Source of the DNA: Asterias rubens
Taxonomy: Eukaryota > Echinodermata > Asteroidea > Forcipulatida > Asteriidae
DNA: 64,000 nt
Assembly: GCF_902459465.1 (NCBI RefSeq)
Contig: NC_047066.1
Location: 15,813,047 to 15,877,046, forward strand
Direction: 5' to 3'
Shown: positions 33,601 to 43,578 of the stretch, in pieces
How positions within the stretch are numbered: position 1 is the first letter of the stretch
Layout of the letters: every line of letters begins with the position of its first letter
Notes under the pieces: model-generated
What the model was told of the DNA's origin: nothing
Databases searched by the model: none
The model's input: only the letters and a program-made list of their open reading frames with translations
Translations under genes and position numbers: made by a program

Positions 33601-33883
33601 CAATACACACAGACAATAGTTCAAACGTGTTTGCCACTGTGTGTCAGTACCGAGTGTATACAGTCAGTAGTGCAGTGAACATGGATTTGACAGTTCAACT
33701 ACATGTAAACTGTTTGAACTTATGTGCAACTTTCTAAAGCACATCTTTGTTTATCTTACGAGAACATTAACCTTTGTAAACTGTGAACGATTACTCACCT
33801 TGAAAGTGCTGAAGTAATTCAGCTACTCCCCATTCAGATAAATAGTCTTTTAAGGACTTCTGGGTTTCCATATGGACATCCAT
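30678..33883 (-). CDS. SAM-domain protein encoded in a CACTA-like element, five exons
   Basis: The coding sequence is complement(join(30678..31010,31433..31551,32107..32197,32446..32555,33799..33883)). All four introns are GT-AG and every junction preserves one open frame, giving 245 residues without a stop. Exons 1 and 2 together encode a SAM-like domain (about 9-65: SLKDYLSEWGVAELLQHFQ, then VDVQTLSLLDEKSIEELI and RVRLLHGWREE). Exon 4 gives KKALAFYTLPLLLGAKSKGG. Exon 5 gives PQPFVLALVG and AFKAHYVFNVSYQQKVKAVW. From memory, SAM proteins with such a C-terminal half are multiplied in fish and invertebrate genomes as transposon-borne genes; their role is unknown. Intact splicing, open frame and a poly(A) signal suggest recent or continuing function. 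Exon 1 lies about 45 bases from the foldback at 33930, which may have replaced the native promoter. Confidence 0.82.
32199..32420 (-). CDS. C2H2 zinc-finger reading frame nested in intron 2 of the SAM gene
   Basis: This 73-residue frame, from MEYTCFKC to a TGA stop, contains two C2H2-like units: CFKC followed by HLFSHLKFIH, and CIQDGC followed by HILAKH. It lies wholly inside intron 2 of the SAM gene (32198-32445) on the same strand, and its TGA supplies the A of the intron's acceptor AG. From memory, related elements have a transposase-like gene whose first exon encodes similar fingers, so this may be an orphaned first exon. It could equally be a short protein from an alternative transcript. 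No separate promoter is visible. Confidence 0.5.
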   Translation of the reverse strand: MEYTCFKCLTKVRGGVKHLFSHLKFIHGLNSGSKQKITCIQDGCTEVFSYCSSYKRHILAKHAHKVKQPTSLH

Positions 33884-34007
33884 TCCACGGCGCGGCCTGC
33901 TGATGTTGTGGAAGGAGCTGTTTAGTCTGTGCACGTATGTTACACACGATTGTGTCCGACGGTGACGATTAAGTCCGACATCATTTTTGAACCATTGTGT
34001 CCGCCCT

Positions 34008-34470
34008 ATTGTGTCCGTAGAACCATTGTGTCCGCCCCATTGTGTCCTACAAACCATTGTGTCCGACCCATTGTGTCCTACAAACCATTGTGTCCGACCT
34101 ATTGTGTCCTACAAACCATTGTGTCCGACCCATTGTGTCCTACAAACCATTGTGTCCGACATATTGTGTCCTACAAACCATTGTGTCCGACCCATTGTGT
34201 CCTACAAACCATTGTGTCCGACCTATTGTGTCCTACAAACCATTGTGTCCGACCCATTGTGTCCTACAAACCATTGTGTCCGACCCATTGTGTCCTACAA
34301 ACCATTGTGTCCGACCCATTGTGTCCGTAGAACCATTGTGTCCGACCCATTGTGTCCTACAAACCATTGTGTCCGACCTATTGTGTCCGACCCATTATGT
34401 CCGCCCCATTGTGTCCTACAAACCATTGTGTCCGTCCCATTATGTCCTATAAAACCAATGTGTCCGCCTC
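34008..34470 (+). repeat. Left arm array of the foldback, 31-bp unit
   Basis: The unit is ACCATTGTGTCCGACCCATT plus GTGTCCTACAA, itself two related halves around ATTGTGTCC. About fifteen units are present with single-base variants. All three frames stay open because 31 is not a multiple of three, so the long peptides predicted here are artefacts. Confidence 0.95.
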
Positions 34471-34884
34471 GTTTTGTCCGAATTTCGCCAGGTTATGTCT
34501 GATGAAACATGTTCGACACACGTTGTTTTTTAAGTTAGTCAACGCCGATTGGATTTCTTTGAGATTAGTCAATATTTTTTTATCGGTCCCAAAATCCCCA
34601 AACGACTTGACCAGTGTTGTTCTAATAGTATTTTTTTAAAAATGTGGCTAAAAGAAGCTGTTTTTGTTTTTATTCCCTATCACATAATGTGACCTGCTTT
34701 GCAAAAGCTGCTGTTATGTCGCAATTTTTGATGTATACGTGGAGTGGCAAGGGCTTAATTCAGTTTCAATTTGGTGTATGTTATAGAAGTTTTTGTAGCA
34801 TCTTGCCATTCCAAATTATACCACAACTTGCATTCAATTGTTTCAAACCAAGTTCTTATGATTATCCCTATCTAGCCACGGCTA

Positions 34885-35327
34885 GTGTCGTGTCGTGGCC
34901 GAGCGGTTGAGAGTACCGAATTCAAACTCTGGTGTTTCTGATCAGTAGAGTGTGGGTTCGAATCCCCAGCCGTGACACTTGTGTCCTTAAGCAAGACACT
35001 TTACCATTGCTTCGTCCTTCGGATGGGACGTAAAGCCGTTGGTCCCATGTGTTGTGTAACGCATGTAAAATAACCCAGTGCACTTATCGAAAAGAGAAGG
35101 GGTTCGCCCCGGTGTTCCTGGTTGTGGCTGATTCATGCGCCGTAGCACCTAGCACCTTGTAAACCCTTATAAGTGCTACATAATTGGGTCTCAGAATCCA
35201 TCACTGCAATAACCCATCACTGCAATCTTTCTGACAGTTTGTATATACTAGGCGCCTTGAGTACCTTGTTTGGTAGATACGTGCGCTTTATAAGACTTCG
35301 ATATTATTTTATTATATTATTTTCCCA
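34885..35327 (+). mobile_element. tRNA-Leu-derived SINE, full-length
   Basis: The 5' part (34890-34978) looks like a tRNA: GTGTCGTGGCCGAGCGGTTG (A box), a long variable arm, and GGGTTCGAATCCCCAGC (B box), with GTGTC and GACAC pairing as acceptor stem. The apparent anticodon is CAA, pointing to tRNA-Leu. The body carries AAGCAAGACACTTTACCATT, CGGATGGGACGTAAAGCCGT and GGGGTTCGCCCCGG. The tail ends in an ATTTTATT-like run. A 5'-truncated copy is at 50769-51041. RNA polymerase III would transcribe it from the internal boxes. It lies in the middle of the foldback element. Confidence 0.9.
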
Positions 35328-35994
35328 TTAGATTATTCATCTAAACCTTTCACAAATTGAATGTTATGACTTTGTAATTTCAACATTGTGAACTTATACA
35401 AAGCCGCGAGGACATGACCAAATAAATCCGTAGCGACAAATTAATGCCAAATACCCACAGTAATATTTACCTGTGGCAACCAAAGCTTTTTTTATCGGTA
35501 TACCACGTCTGGCAATGTATCGCAAGGAGGTTAATTAACAAAAAAAAACTTCTTTTACTCGTGCTGTTGCTCAAATTACGAGTCCCTTGGCGATCCCCAG
35601 AGCGGTCTGTTCTCCCTCGGCATCATCTAGGGAAAATAGAGTGCTTTCTAAGCAATTAACATTAATTATTCAAAATTTGTTTATAAACATATTCAACTCG
35701 GTTAGTGTTCAGCACAGCCACATGTTTTTGTTAGTGTTAGCAAAACACTGGTCAAGTTTTGGGGCCCAGAATAAACATTGACTTATCTCAAAGAAATCAA
35801 AACGGCGTTGACTTAATATAAAACAACGTGTGTCATACATGTTTCATCAGACATACTTTGGCGAAAACAACTTTGTTGAAAGCATTATCCATGTTTGAGT
35901 TTCGCTTGGCTTGTTGCAACCAGCCAGACTCACGTTGTAAACAGTTTACCTCCTATTGGTTAAAAAATGTTCTTTACATCAAAATGTAATTTTC

Positions 35995-36349
35995 TAATTA
36001 CAAAAGCCTCCCTTAATAATTGAGAGTCGCTGAAAGCATTTGTACATTAATTAGGATGACAGCATTGTCCTTGTTTGAGTTACGCTTGACTTGTTGAAAT
36101 TAGTCAAACTCACTTTAAGGCAAATTATCTCTTATTATCTATTCGTCTTACCTTGAGCGAAAATTAATCTAATTGCAAAAGCCTCCCTTAATAATTGAGA
36201 GTCGCTGAAAGCATTTGTACATTAATTAGGATGACAGCATTGTCCTTGTTTGAGTTACGCTTGACTTGTTGAAATTAGTCAAACTCACTTTAAGGCAAAT
36301 TATCTCTTATTATCTATTCGTCTTACCTTGAGCGAAAATTAATCTAAAG
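35995..36349 (+). repeat. Perfect tandem duplication, ~178-bp unit
   Basis: The segment from AATTGCAAAAGCCTCCC to GAGCGAAAATTAATCT is present twice in succession (35995-36172 and 36173-36349) with no difference noticed by eye at the landmarks checked. A more diverged upstream relative begins near 35875 (AGCATTATCCATGTTTGAGT). Confidence 0.85.
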
Positions 36350-36569
36350 TTAAAGGTCTGTAGTTTTAACCCTAGCAGAGTCTTTCGCTGGGGCTACATG
36401 CCCCGGTTGGAGTTATGCTCGACAGTCTCCTGACGATGGCAAGATCAGGCTAGTCTAAACGCTGGGACCAATTTAAGAACCCAATCCACGGCAGTGTTAC
36501 TATAGTTAATAAGGATCATATAGGCTAAAGTAGTAGTCCCAGCCAATTTTCTATACCTTCTTCTCATCA

Positions 36570-36740
36570 GGGCCCAATTTCATAGAGCTGCTTAAGCACA
36601 AAATTTGCTTAAGCACGGAAATAGCTTGCTTATTTTACACATGTTACTGGACAAAATTTCATGACATATACATTGCTTGTGACTGGTAGTTAGCTGTTGT
36701 TTACTTAGCATAACAATTGAGTGGAGTCCTGGCCGGACAC
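36570..36740. repeat. Partial family H MITE
   Basis: GGGCCCAATTTCATAGAGCT and TGCTTAAGCACAAAATTTGC match the left part of the element at 19274-19515. The right end is missing where the repeat array of the foldback begins. Confidence 0.7.
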
Positions 36741-37430
36741 AATGGTTCTACGGACACAATGGGTCGGACACAATGGTTCTACGGACACTATGGGTCGGAC
36801 ACAATGGTTCTACGGACACTATGGGTCGGACACAATGGTTTGTAGGACATAATGGGTCGGACACAATGGTTTGTAGGACACAATAGGTCGGACCCAATGA
36901 TTCTACGGACAAAATGGGTCGGACACAATGGTTCTACGGACACTATGGGTCGGACACAATGGTTCTACGGACACTATGGGTCGGACGCAATGGTTCTACG
37001 GACACTATGGGTCGGACACAATGGTTTGTAGGACATAATGGGTCGGACACAATGGTTTGTAGGACACAATAGGTCGGACCAATGATTCTACGGACACAAT
37101 GGGTCGGACACAATGGTTCTACGGACACTATGGGTTGGACACAATGGTTCTACGGACATAATGGGTCGGACACAATGGTTTGTAGGACACAATAGGTTGG
37201 ACCCAATGATTCTACGGACACATTGGGTCGGACACAATGGTTTGTAGGACACAATGGGTCGGACACAATGGTTTGTAGGACACAATTGGGCCGACACAAT
37301 GGTTTGTAGGAAACTATGGGTCGGACACAATGCTTTGTAGGACACAATGGGGCGGACACAATGGTTTGTAGGACACAATGGGTCGGACACAATGGTTCTA
37401 CGGACACAATGGGGCGGACACAATGGTTCA
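36735..37430 (-). repeat. Right arm array of the foldback, 31-bp unit
   Basis: Units such as GACACAATGGTTTGTAGGAC and ATGGGTCGGACACAATGGTT are the reverse complement of the left arm. More than twenty units are present, with a higher-order pattern mixing TTCTACGGAC and TTTGTAGGAC variants. This arm is longer than the left one. Confidence 0.95.
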
Positions 37431-37869
37431 TAAATGATGTCGGACTTAATCGTCACCGTCGGACATAATCGTGCGTAACACACGTACCACACACTACACA
37501 AGCCCTGCTGCTGAAACCATACCGCTTTCACCAAACTATTGGGGGGATAGGCAGGCTAGGCGAGGCCGAATATGTTACCAAGAATGGGCGTTGTGGGACA
37601 ATTATTTTGGTATCGTTGGGAAAGCTCTGGGCGGGGAGGGGGGAGGGTCTTCTGTTCTAGTGAAGGCCGTATCTTTTGCATTTAAGGGGTGTTATTGTTG
37701 TTGTTTAGTTGTGTTTTTCCCTGAAATGATGTAATTTACCTTTAACTGCATGTGTACAAAGTTATCTTTAATTGCTGTTTGGGATGATAGTAAAAAAAAG
37801 ATCATGCAGGGCCGGTTTCCCCTTCGGCAATATTGGAACGGTCTAATGTTGTAGCAAAGAAGTAATATT

Positions 37870-38600
37870 TTAACCAAATTTTATATACACAACTTGTTAC
37901 AACAGTCCAGTTAAAATTGCCCTAACTCTGGTAAAATCCATTTGTCCAAGTCATGGCATTTACGTTTGGGCAATTTTATAACAAGCAGTCAAAAAACAGT
38001 GGACAAACCGATGGTATTCAATAAAAATTGCATTTTTGTTTTGTTGTTAAACTCCTGATAAGAACTTAAATTTTAATCAACTATTTTAAGTCACCATGGT
38101 CAGGTTATTTTTGCCCAAATCCATCATCTCTAGTCATGGCAATTGCTTCTGGGCAATTTATAACCAGCAGTTTAATAACAGTAGCCATCCGTTGGTTAAC
38201 TTTCACATTGCCCATCTTTTAGTGTTATTAAATTCCCAATAAGAAGTTAAATTTTAACCATCTATTTTAGTCACCATTTGTTACCCAATGGTTAGGTTAG
38301 TTTTGCCCAACTCTGGTAAGAGCTATCACCCCTAGTCATGGCAATTGCTGTTGGGCAATTTATAACCAGCAGTTTAATAACAGTAGCCATCCGTTGGTTA
38401 ACTTTCAAATTGCCCATCTTTTGGTGTTATTAAACTCCCAATAAAATATAAATTTTAACCAACTTTGCTAGACTTTCCTGCTTCCCAACTGTTAAGTTAA
38501 TTTTCCCCAAACTAATAGTAAAATCCATTTGACCAACTCTTAAAAGTCAGTGTTGGGTGATTTTTTACCATAATTACCAACAGTTGTACATAAACAGACC
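37870..38600 (+). repeat. Right terminal array of the CACTA-like element, ~190-200-bp unit
   Basis: GGGCAATTTATAACCAGCAG variants occur at about 37968, 38153 and 38354, and each unit holds CCATCCGTTGGTTAACTTTC. A single related unit sits far inside at about 32915-33180, in intron 1 of the SAM gene (GGGTAATTGATAACCAACAG). Confidence 0.8.
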
Positions 38601-38989
38601 AACTGTTGGCTAAAAGGGGATTGCCCAACTGTTTTTACCCAACTTTTTAACAGTGTACACACTTAACAATATTTTTGCTGCATTTTATGTTGGTAGTATA
38701 GGCCTTTTATTATATAAACATGTACTTTATTTTTTAAACTTGCATGTGGTACTTGGGAATAATATAATAAATCGTTTGTATTAAAATAGTAAGCAGTAAT
38801 TAAAGCCGGTTCAGATACAGTATCGAAGAAAATTGTTTCTTAATTTTTTCATTTGTTTATATTTGTTGTTAATGTGTCGTTAATTATATATATACCGTGG
38901 GATGGTTGGTTAACTCCTTTTTTGTTTACTTTTTATTTGTTATTTTAACATTTTCTTTTTCAACATAGATCCTAGTGAGGTCTCAAACT

Positions 38990-39205
38990 AAGGCCTTCCA
39001 AATTTCCTAGAGCTGTTAAGCACACAATTGTGCTTAGCATGAAATTTCTGCCTCGATAAATACAGGATTATAAACCAAATTTCCACACGATTTTCAGGAT
39101 GAGCAAACAACAGTTGAATACCGATAACACGCAATATGCAAAAGATGACATTTGGTTGGTAGTCCTGTTTTTATCGAGGCAGCCATTTCATGGTAACCAG
39201 TTATA
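38990..39205. repeat. Diverged family H MITE
   Basis: AATTTCCTAGAGCTGTTAAG, CAGGATTATAAACCAAATTT and CATTTGGTTGGTAGTCCTGT follow the order of the complete copy at 19274-19515, with many changes. Confidence 0.6.
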
Positions 39206-40065
39206 GTATTTTACCATAACATATATGCATGACTGGTTTAAACGTTTTTAAGCAAACTATTGTTTTCGTCTCATCGAGACGAAAGTTATTTTGGTTACTT
39301 GTTTTTTTCTCATTTTTAAAAGCTACCGCACCTCAGCAAAAAATATTTGAATGTAAGCTTTCTACCATCATTATCTTCAAACTGAGTAAGTTTAATGTAA
39401 ATCTGTGGACATTGTGTTTTGTGTTACAAATCCTTTCAATAAAAACCTGGTCTTCATTTTGATACTGACTATGAATCTGCCCTAACTTTTACCTTCATTT
39501 TAAGGGAGCAATGGGCAACAGGAACTTAACCCGTACCCCATCTGGTTCAATATTTGTAACCTTTCAAATTTTCGCTTTCTTTTTGGATCAGAAGATAGGT
39601 CAAATTGGGGTTACGTTTTCGAACAGAATTTTAAATGTGTGATAAGCTACAAGATGGCACTATGACTGTAGCCCATGTGGTTTAGGAAGTTTATTTTTTC
39701 AAAGAATTGAACTTCTTGTTTTGGGCCGGAAACATTAGGTTTTTTAATAAAGTGTTAAAATGTGTCACAAGCTATACTAGATGGCACAGAATAACGGCTA
39801 TGTATCTATGGTTTAAAAGTGTGTTTTTTCTTTTTTTTCTTTTTTTTCTTTTTTAGCTTCCTGGTTTGGACCAGAAAGAAATGTAAAACTGGTCGCGTGT
39901 TTTAACGTCAATAATTATTTTGTCAAGCTCCAATACAGCAGATAAAATACTTTTTGTACAAGAAAAGTATAAGGTTTATAGGTTTTGGAAGCTTGAAACA
40001 TGTATGTTTTGAAAAATTGCTAATTGTAATAGTTTAAGATATGACCACTTTTGAGAAAGCCTCTT
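39206..40065. repeat. Sequence related to the inverted-repeat element at 56176-56909
   Basis: CTTTCTACCATCATTATCTTCAAACTG and GTGGACATTGTGTTTTGTG (given here as landmarks around 39358-39425) recur in similar form at 56765-56840. The remainder is AT-rich and contains no gene. Confidence 0.45.
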
Positions 40066-40355
40066 TTAAAGGGCATTGACAACTTTTGTTGTTGCCAAAG
40101 AGCCCAAAGACCAGTCTTCTCACTTTGTGTATCTCAACATATGCACAAAATAACAAACCTGTGAAAATTTGAACTCAATTGGATATCAACGTTGCAAGAG
40201 AATAATATACGAAAGAAAAACACACTTTTAGCACAGATTTCTATGCTTTCAGATGCCTATAATAGAATGCTTCAGGCCTGAAGTATTTTATTATTTGAGT
40301 GAGAAATTACCTCTTTCACAAAAACTGCAGAGGGAGCCGTTTCTCATGTTTTAGG
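40066..40355 (-). repeat. Partial family M MITE
   Basis: TTTTAAAGGGCATTGACAAC, AACAAACCTGTGAAAATTTG and AGAGGGAGCCGTTTCTCATG match family M in the orientation of 57301-57676. One end is degraded. Confidence 0.6.
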
Positions 40356-41103
40356 CTATCAACATGTATATGTTGCATGTGTAAAGTACACAAATCAAAA
40401 GGAACAACTTAACAGAAATTTAAGAGAGATACCGCACTTGAATAATGTAAATTTGAGTCAAGGTGTAGGACAGCAAAATGTACGACATAAATTAAACATA
40501 CTCGGTGCTTCAAAAAACAATGAGCATAAGGGGAAGCTGAAACGCACGAAGAGCAATTAAATAAAATGAAAATAGGGGCTGGGTGGTGGTAACGGAATGC
40601 GTGAAGAAGGGGAGAAATTTACCTCAATTCAAACTCTAAGTTGGGGCTTTAAGTCCCGTTGCTGCCATGGTTCAGTCGGATCCGCGAGGTGTTTCACTGG
40701 GTTGCCATCACTATGGCAGTGTACCTGCATGACCTGCAAGGACTCGGTACGGTCAGCGGGAGATGTTAAAAGTCACCGGGCATTACGGCCTCACGGCGCT
40801 AACCCGGCCGTCGAAGTTCAAACACCGGCATGGATTTAGGTACGGTCAGCCGGATGTCAGGAAGCATCGGGCCAGGCCTAACCGCTGCTAGCCCGGCAGT
40901 CGAAGTTACCACCCTTTCGTTTCTTGAATACAAAACTTAGAATCTGCCGAGTCGCGGGTATTGTCCGTCCTTCTAAACACCGATTTCGTGTGGAATTTCA
41001 ATGTTCTGCGGTTGGGGACAATGGGTCATCAAGACGACCACCGGTTAACATGATGGGACTTACGTAAGGTTGCATAAACAACTACAAACCCGAGTTCTTA
41101 ATT
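40356..41103. other. No recognisable gene
   Basis: A moderately GC-rich patch (40640-40910) has paired phrases around GGTACGGTCAGC that occur twice, at about 40748 and 40840. It might be a decayed duplicate of about 95 bases. Nothing coding is supported. Confidence 0.35.
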
Positions 41104-41359
41104 ATGGGTGCGTTCGATTAGCTATCCTGTGTCGACCCCGCGGCGCTCACTATGGGTTAGCCCCCAACAAGAGGTAATCGAACGACCGCTCACCCTCTCG
41201 TGGTGACGTCATGCACCTGGGGCCAGCCCCAAAGTGACCCACTCCACAAGCAGGGAACTTGGGGCTGACCCGGGTGAGCCCCTCGAACGACGTCATAGCT
41301 ATTCGAACGTACCGGGGGCAGACCTGGGTCGACCCAGGGAAGCTAGTCGATTGCACCCA
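41104..41359. mobile_element. MITE of the GGGTGCGTTCG family
   Basis: TGGGTGCGTTCGATTAGCTA at the left answers AAGCTAGTCGATTGCACCCA at the right. Inner pairs include GGGGCTGACCCGGG-like words. It is larger than the palindromic relative at 5078-5232 and contains GAACGTACCGGGGGCAGACC. Confidence 0.75.
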
Positions 41360-42100
41360 CAATATTATAAACAATAAATCTTAACACGTCACACATTGAG
41401 GCTAGTGATTTACGCCAGAGATCTGCCTTTAACCTTACGTCAATCTTCGTTCATTAACACCTTTCACCTACATTCATTTCACATACACACTGCCTGCTGC
41501 TCGCAGACGACTGAAAGTGCAGATATATAGAAAGCTTACGTCACTCATGTTATTTCAAGAAATTGTTATATCAAATAAAATAATTGGGCCTGTATGTTGC
41601 ATGTGTAATGGCCAAAGACGGGGGACCAGTCTACTCAAAGCCTATGATTGGGCCTCTGTCTTTTTCCGCAAGGTTACTTGATTTTTAAACAAGTTTCATT
41701 TGATACAATGGTGCCATTTGATAAACGTGCAGTGACGTATTAGCTTGACATATTATTATATGTGTTTTTGGATTGATGTGATGTGGGTGTAGCTGACAAA
41801 CTTAAACTCGGACCAATCAAAACACAGAATGGGAATGCTTACTTTCGGTCGTCAGATGTTCACTCAACGACATTCTCAACGGGATGTTTTAGCTGGCCGA
41901 GAGAGGGCGCTGCACTGTGGCTTCCACCAGAGCTAGCTGTGTATTAAAAGAGTCGACATGGAGGGACCAGTTTTATTTGATCACGTGGTTGCTGGACGCC
42001 ATGTTATCTCCAGATGCAGCAGAACCCAATGGGCAGACTAGTCTGGCACCCCGTGTTCGCCCATGGGGAACAAAATGGCTTCTTATCGCAAGTTGTCTTA
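41360..42100. other. No recognisable gene
   Basis: Unique-looking sequence. A 76-codon frame on the + strand (41917-42147) runs into the next MITE and has no recognisable similarity, so it is not called. Confidence 0.35.
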
Positions 42101-42293
42101 AAGCCCGGTTCATACTTCCTGCGAATGCGAATGCGAAACGAATTTGACGTAAATGTGATGTCACAACCCTCCTTTCGCAGCGATATTCGCAAGTGAGTTG
42201 AGCAAAGTTGAGCTGCTGCGAATTATTCGATGCGAATTCGTGACGTCAACGTTTGTATCGCATTCGCATTCGCAGGAAGTATGAACCGGGCTT
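42101..42293. mobile_element. MITE with AAGCCCGGTTCATACTTCCT termini
   Basis: The left end continues GCGAATGCGAATGCGA and the right end mirrors it as TCGCATTCGCATTCGCAGGA followed by AGTATGAACCGGGCTT. The inverted repeat is perfect over about 35 bases. The centre also carries a palindromic GCGAATTATTCGATGCGAAT. It is non-coding. Confidence 0.9.
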
Positions 42294-42839
42294 AACTCTC
42301 CCAATATACGGCTCTAGCTTCCACAATTGGCAAATCGCTTCCCGTGTTATCCAAGGCTACGCCGTTTTTAATGTATAAAGTTTGACAATCAGACGCATAC
42401 TTTTAAGATAAAGTGTTCTCAGAAACGTTCACAGGTTTGTTATGCTACTCTCACATTGTGGAGAATATGCTAGCGAATGTGCTTACAAACGGAAATATAA
42501 ACTGCTCACAAAAAGTAAAGAAACTTCTTTCAATCCAGTATATTTGTTATTATTTATTACTCTCTTTGTATATGGTATAAATATATCATTGCAAAGCTGA
42601 ACTGTTCCTCTTTAAAATGATACCACATTTGTAATGATTACATGTTGCTGAACTTAGCTACACAAATAACAATGAGGCAAAGTCACAAATCAAATGTGCC
42701 AAAATTACCGTTGTCTGTGCTTTATTGAGATCCCCTAAAATGTAGCAGATTTTGTTTTCAGTCGTTAAATATTAAGAATGTCATCCATTACTTCGGAAAA
42801 GCTAGAAACAGCAAGACTAGGAGGTCTGTAAATTAAAAC
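42294..42839. other. No recognisable gene
   Basis: AT-rich sequence without a supported feature. Confidence 0.35.
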
Positions 42840-43200
42840 TTATATGATGATAGTTTTCTTTGTATTTGTACCGATTTCTAAATTTGATTCAAAACAGAAG
42901 CACAAACAATGTCGGGCCGAATGGTGTACTGCAATGAGTCTTAACATGACACCAGCGCCATTTTGCATAGGTCTATATTTGTGCTCACATTTATAACCAG
43001 GAATTGATAACATTGAATGAGGGGTGCTTTTGAGCCATGTTCCAGTAAGACCGATAATATGGAACTTATGCTGTACTTCGTTTAGAGTAAGAGTGAGATC
43101 TTCAAAATGTTTGTTTACACTTCTGATAATATTGGCGTGGAAGATAGAAAAGGAGTCATATTCTAATTCCTTTGTTTTGTCTCTGAGCCCGTGGATGATG
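42840..43200 (-). pseudogene. LINE endonuclease-domain fragment
   Basis: On the - strand the peptide FHANIIRSVNKHFEDLTLTL, then FHIIGLTGTWLKSTPHSML, then SIPGYKCEHKYRPMQNGAGV matches the start of the endonuclease domain of non-LTR retrotransposons (N.RS..K, ETWL, GY, R...GGV). The glutamate of ETWL is replaced by glycine (LTGTWL), so the catalytic residue is gone. It is a fragment abutting the MITE at 43212. Confidence 0.75.
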
Positions 43201-43211
43201 GTCATATGCAC

Positions 43212-43578
43212 TCTTAAAGCCATTGGACCATAAACAGTATTGTCCAAGGCCCACACTTCGTGTATCACAACTTCTATATCAAATAACAAACCTGTGGAAA
43301 TTTGGGCTTAATCGGTCATCGGAGTTGGGAGAAAACAACGGGAAAACCCACCCTTGTATCCGCGCATTTCGCCGTGTCATGGCATGTGTTTAAAATAAAT
43401 CCGTAATTCTCGTTCACGAGAATTGATATTGTTTTACTGTTTTCTCAAAAAGTAAAGTATTTCATGGAATAATATTTCAAGAGAAGTATTTCACCACTAC
43501 CTTCTGTAAACCCTGTAAGTTATTTGTAAATCTGTGAACTTTTTTTTTTTCTGTACCGAAAGGGTCCAATGGCTTTAA
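43212..43578. mobile_element. MITE with TTAAAGCCATTGGACC termini
   Basis: CTTAAAGCCATTGGACCATA and AGGGTCCAATGGCTTTAAG bound 367 bases. The interior shares AACAAACCTGTGGAAATTTG with family M, so both belong to one larger group. A hairpin TCTCGTTCACGAGA lies near the centre. Confidence 0.82.

Larger units (their letters stand above)
33930..37490. mobile_element. 3.5-kb foldback element with tandem-repeat arms
   Basis: The outer ends are inverted: GTATGTTACACACGATTGTG..GACGGTGACGATTAAGTCCG on the left answers CGGACTTAATCGTCACCGTC..CGTGCGTAACACACGTAC on the right. Each arm then consists of a tandem array of a 31-bp unit in opposite orientation. The centre (34500-36735) holds a SINE, a duplicated 178-bp segment and part of a family H MITE. 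No transposase frame is seen. Its design recalls Drosophila FB and sea urchin TU foldback elements, whose long inverted repeats are made of short tandem repeats. Confidence 0.78.
28142..38655. mobile_element. 10.5-kb CACTA-like element carrying a SAM-domain gene
   Basis: The left terminus CACTCTTAAAAAAAATGGGT and the right terminus, read in reverse, CACTGTTAAAAAGTTGGGTA match and start with CACT, the mark of CACTA/EnSpm elements. TA flanks both ends (28140-28141 and 38656-38657) as a possible short target duplication. Both ends are followed by tandem arrays built on GGGTAA/TTACCC words (28320-29030 and 37870-38600). The interior encodes the SAM gene on the - strand and a C2H2 reading frame. 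No transposase core was found, so it is probably non-autonomous now. A 3.5-kb foldback (33930-37490) is inserted inside it. Confidence 0.65.

Noticed and set aside
33929-34502. Long open frames in all three + frames with cysteine- and proline-rich repeats
   Set aside because: They come from a 31-bp tandem repeat without stops; 31 is not a multiple of three, so all frames read the same peptide in rotation. There is no start context or gene structure.
34890-34978. Functional tRNA-Leu gene
   Set aside because: The anticodon stem is mismatched and the sequence continues into a SINE body shared with another copy, so it is a SINE head.
36943-37534. Matching cysteine-rich frames on the - strand
   Set aside because: Same 31-bp repeat in opposite orientation, with the same explanation.
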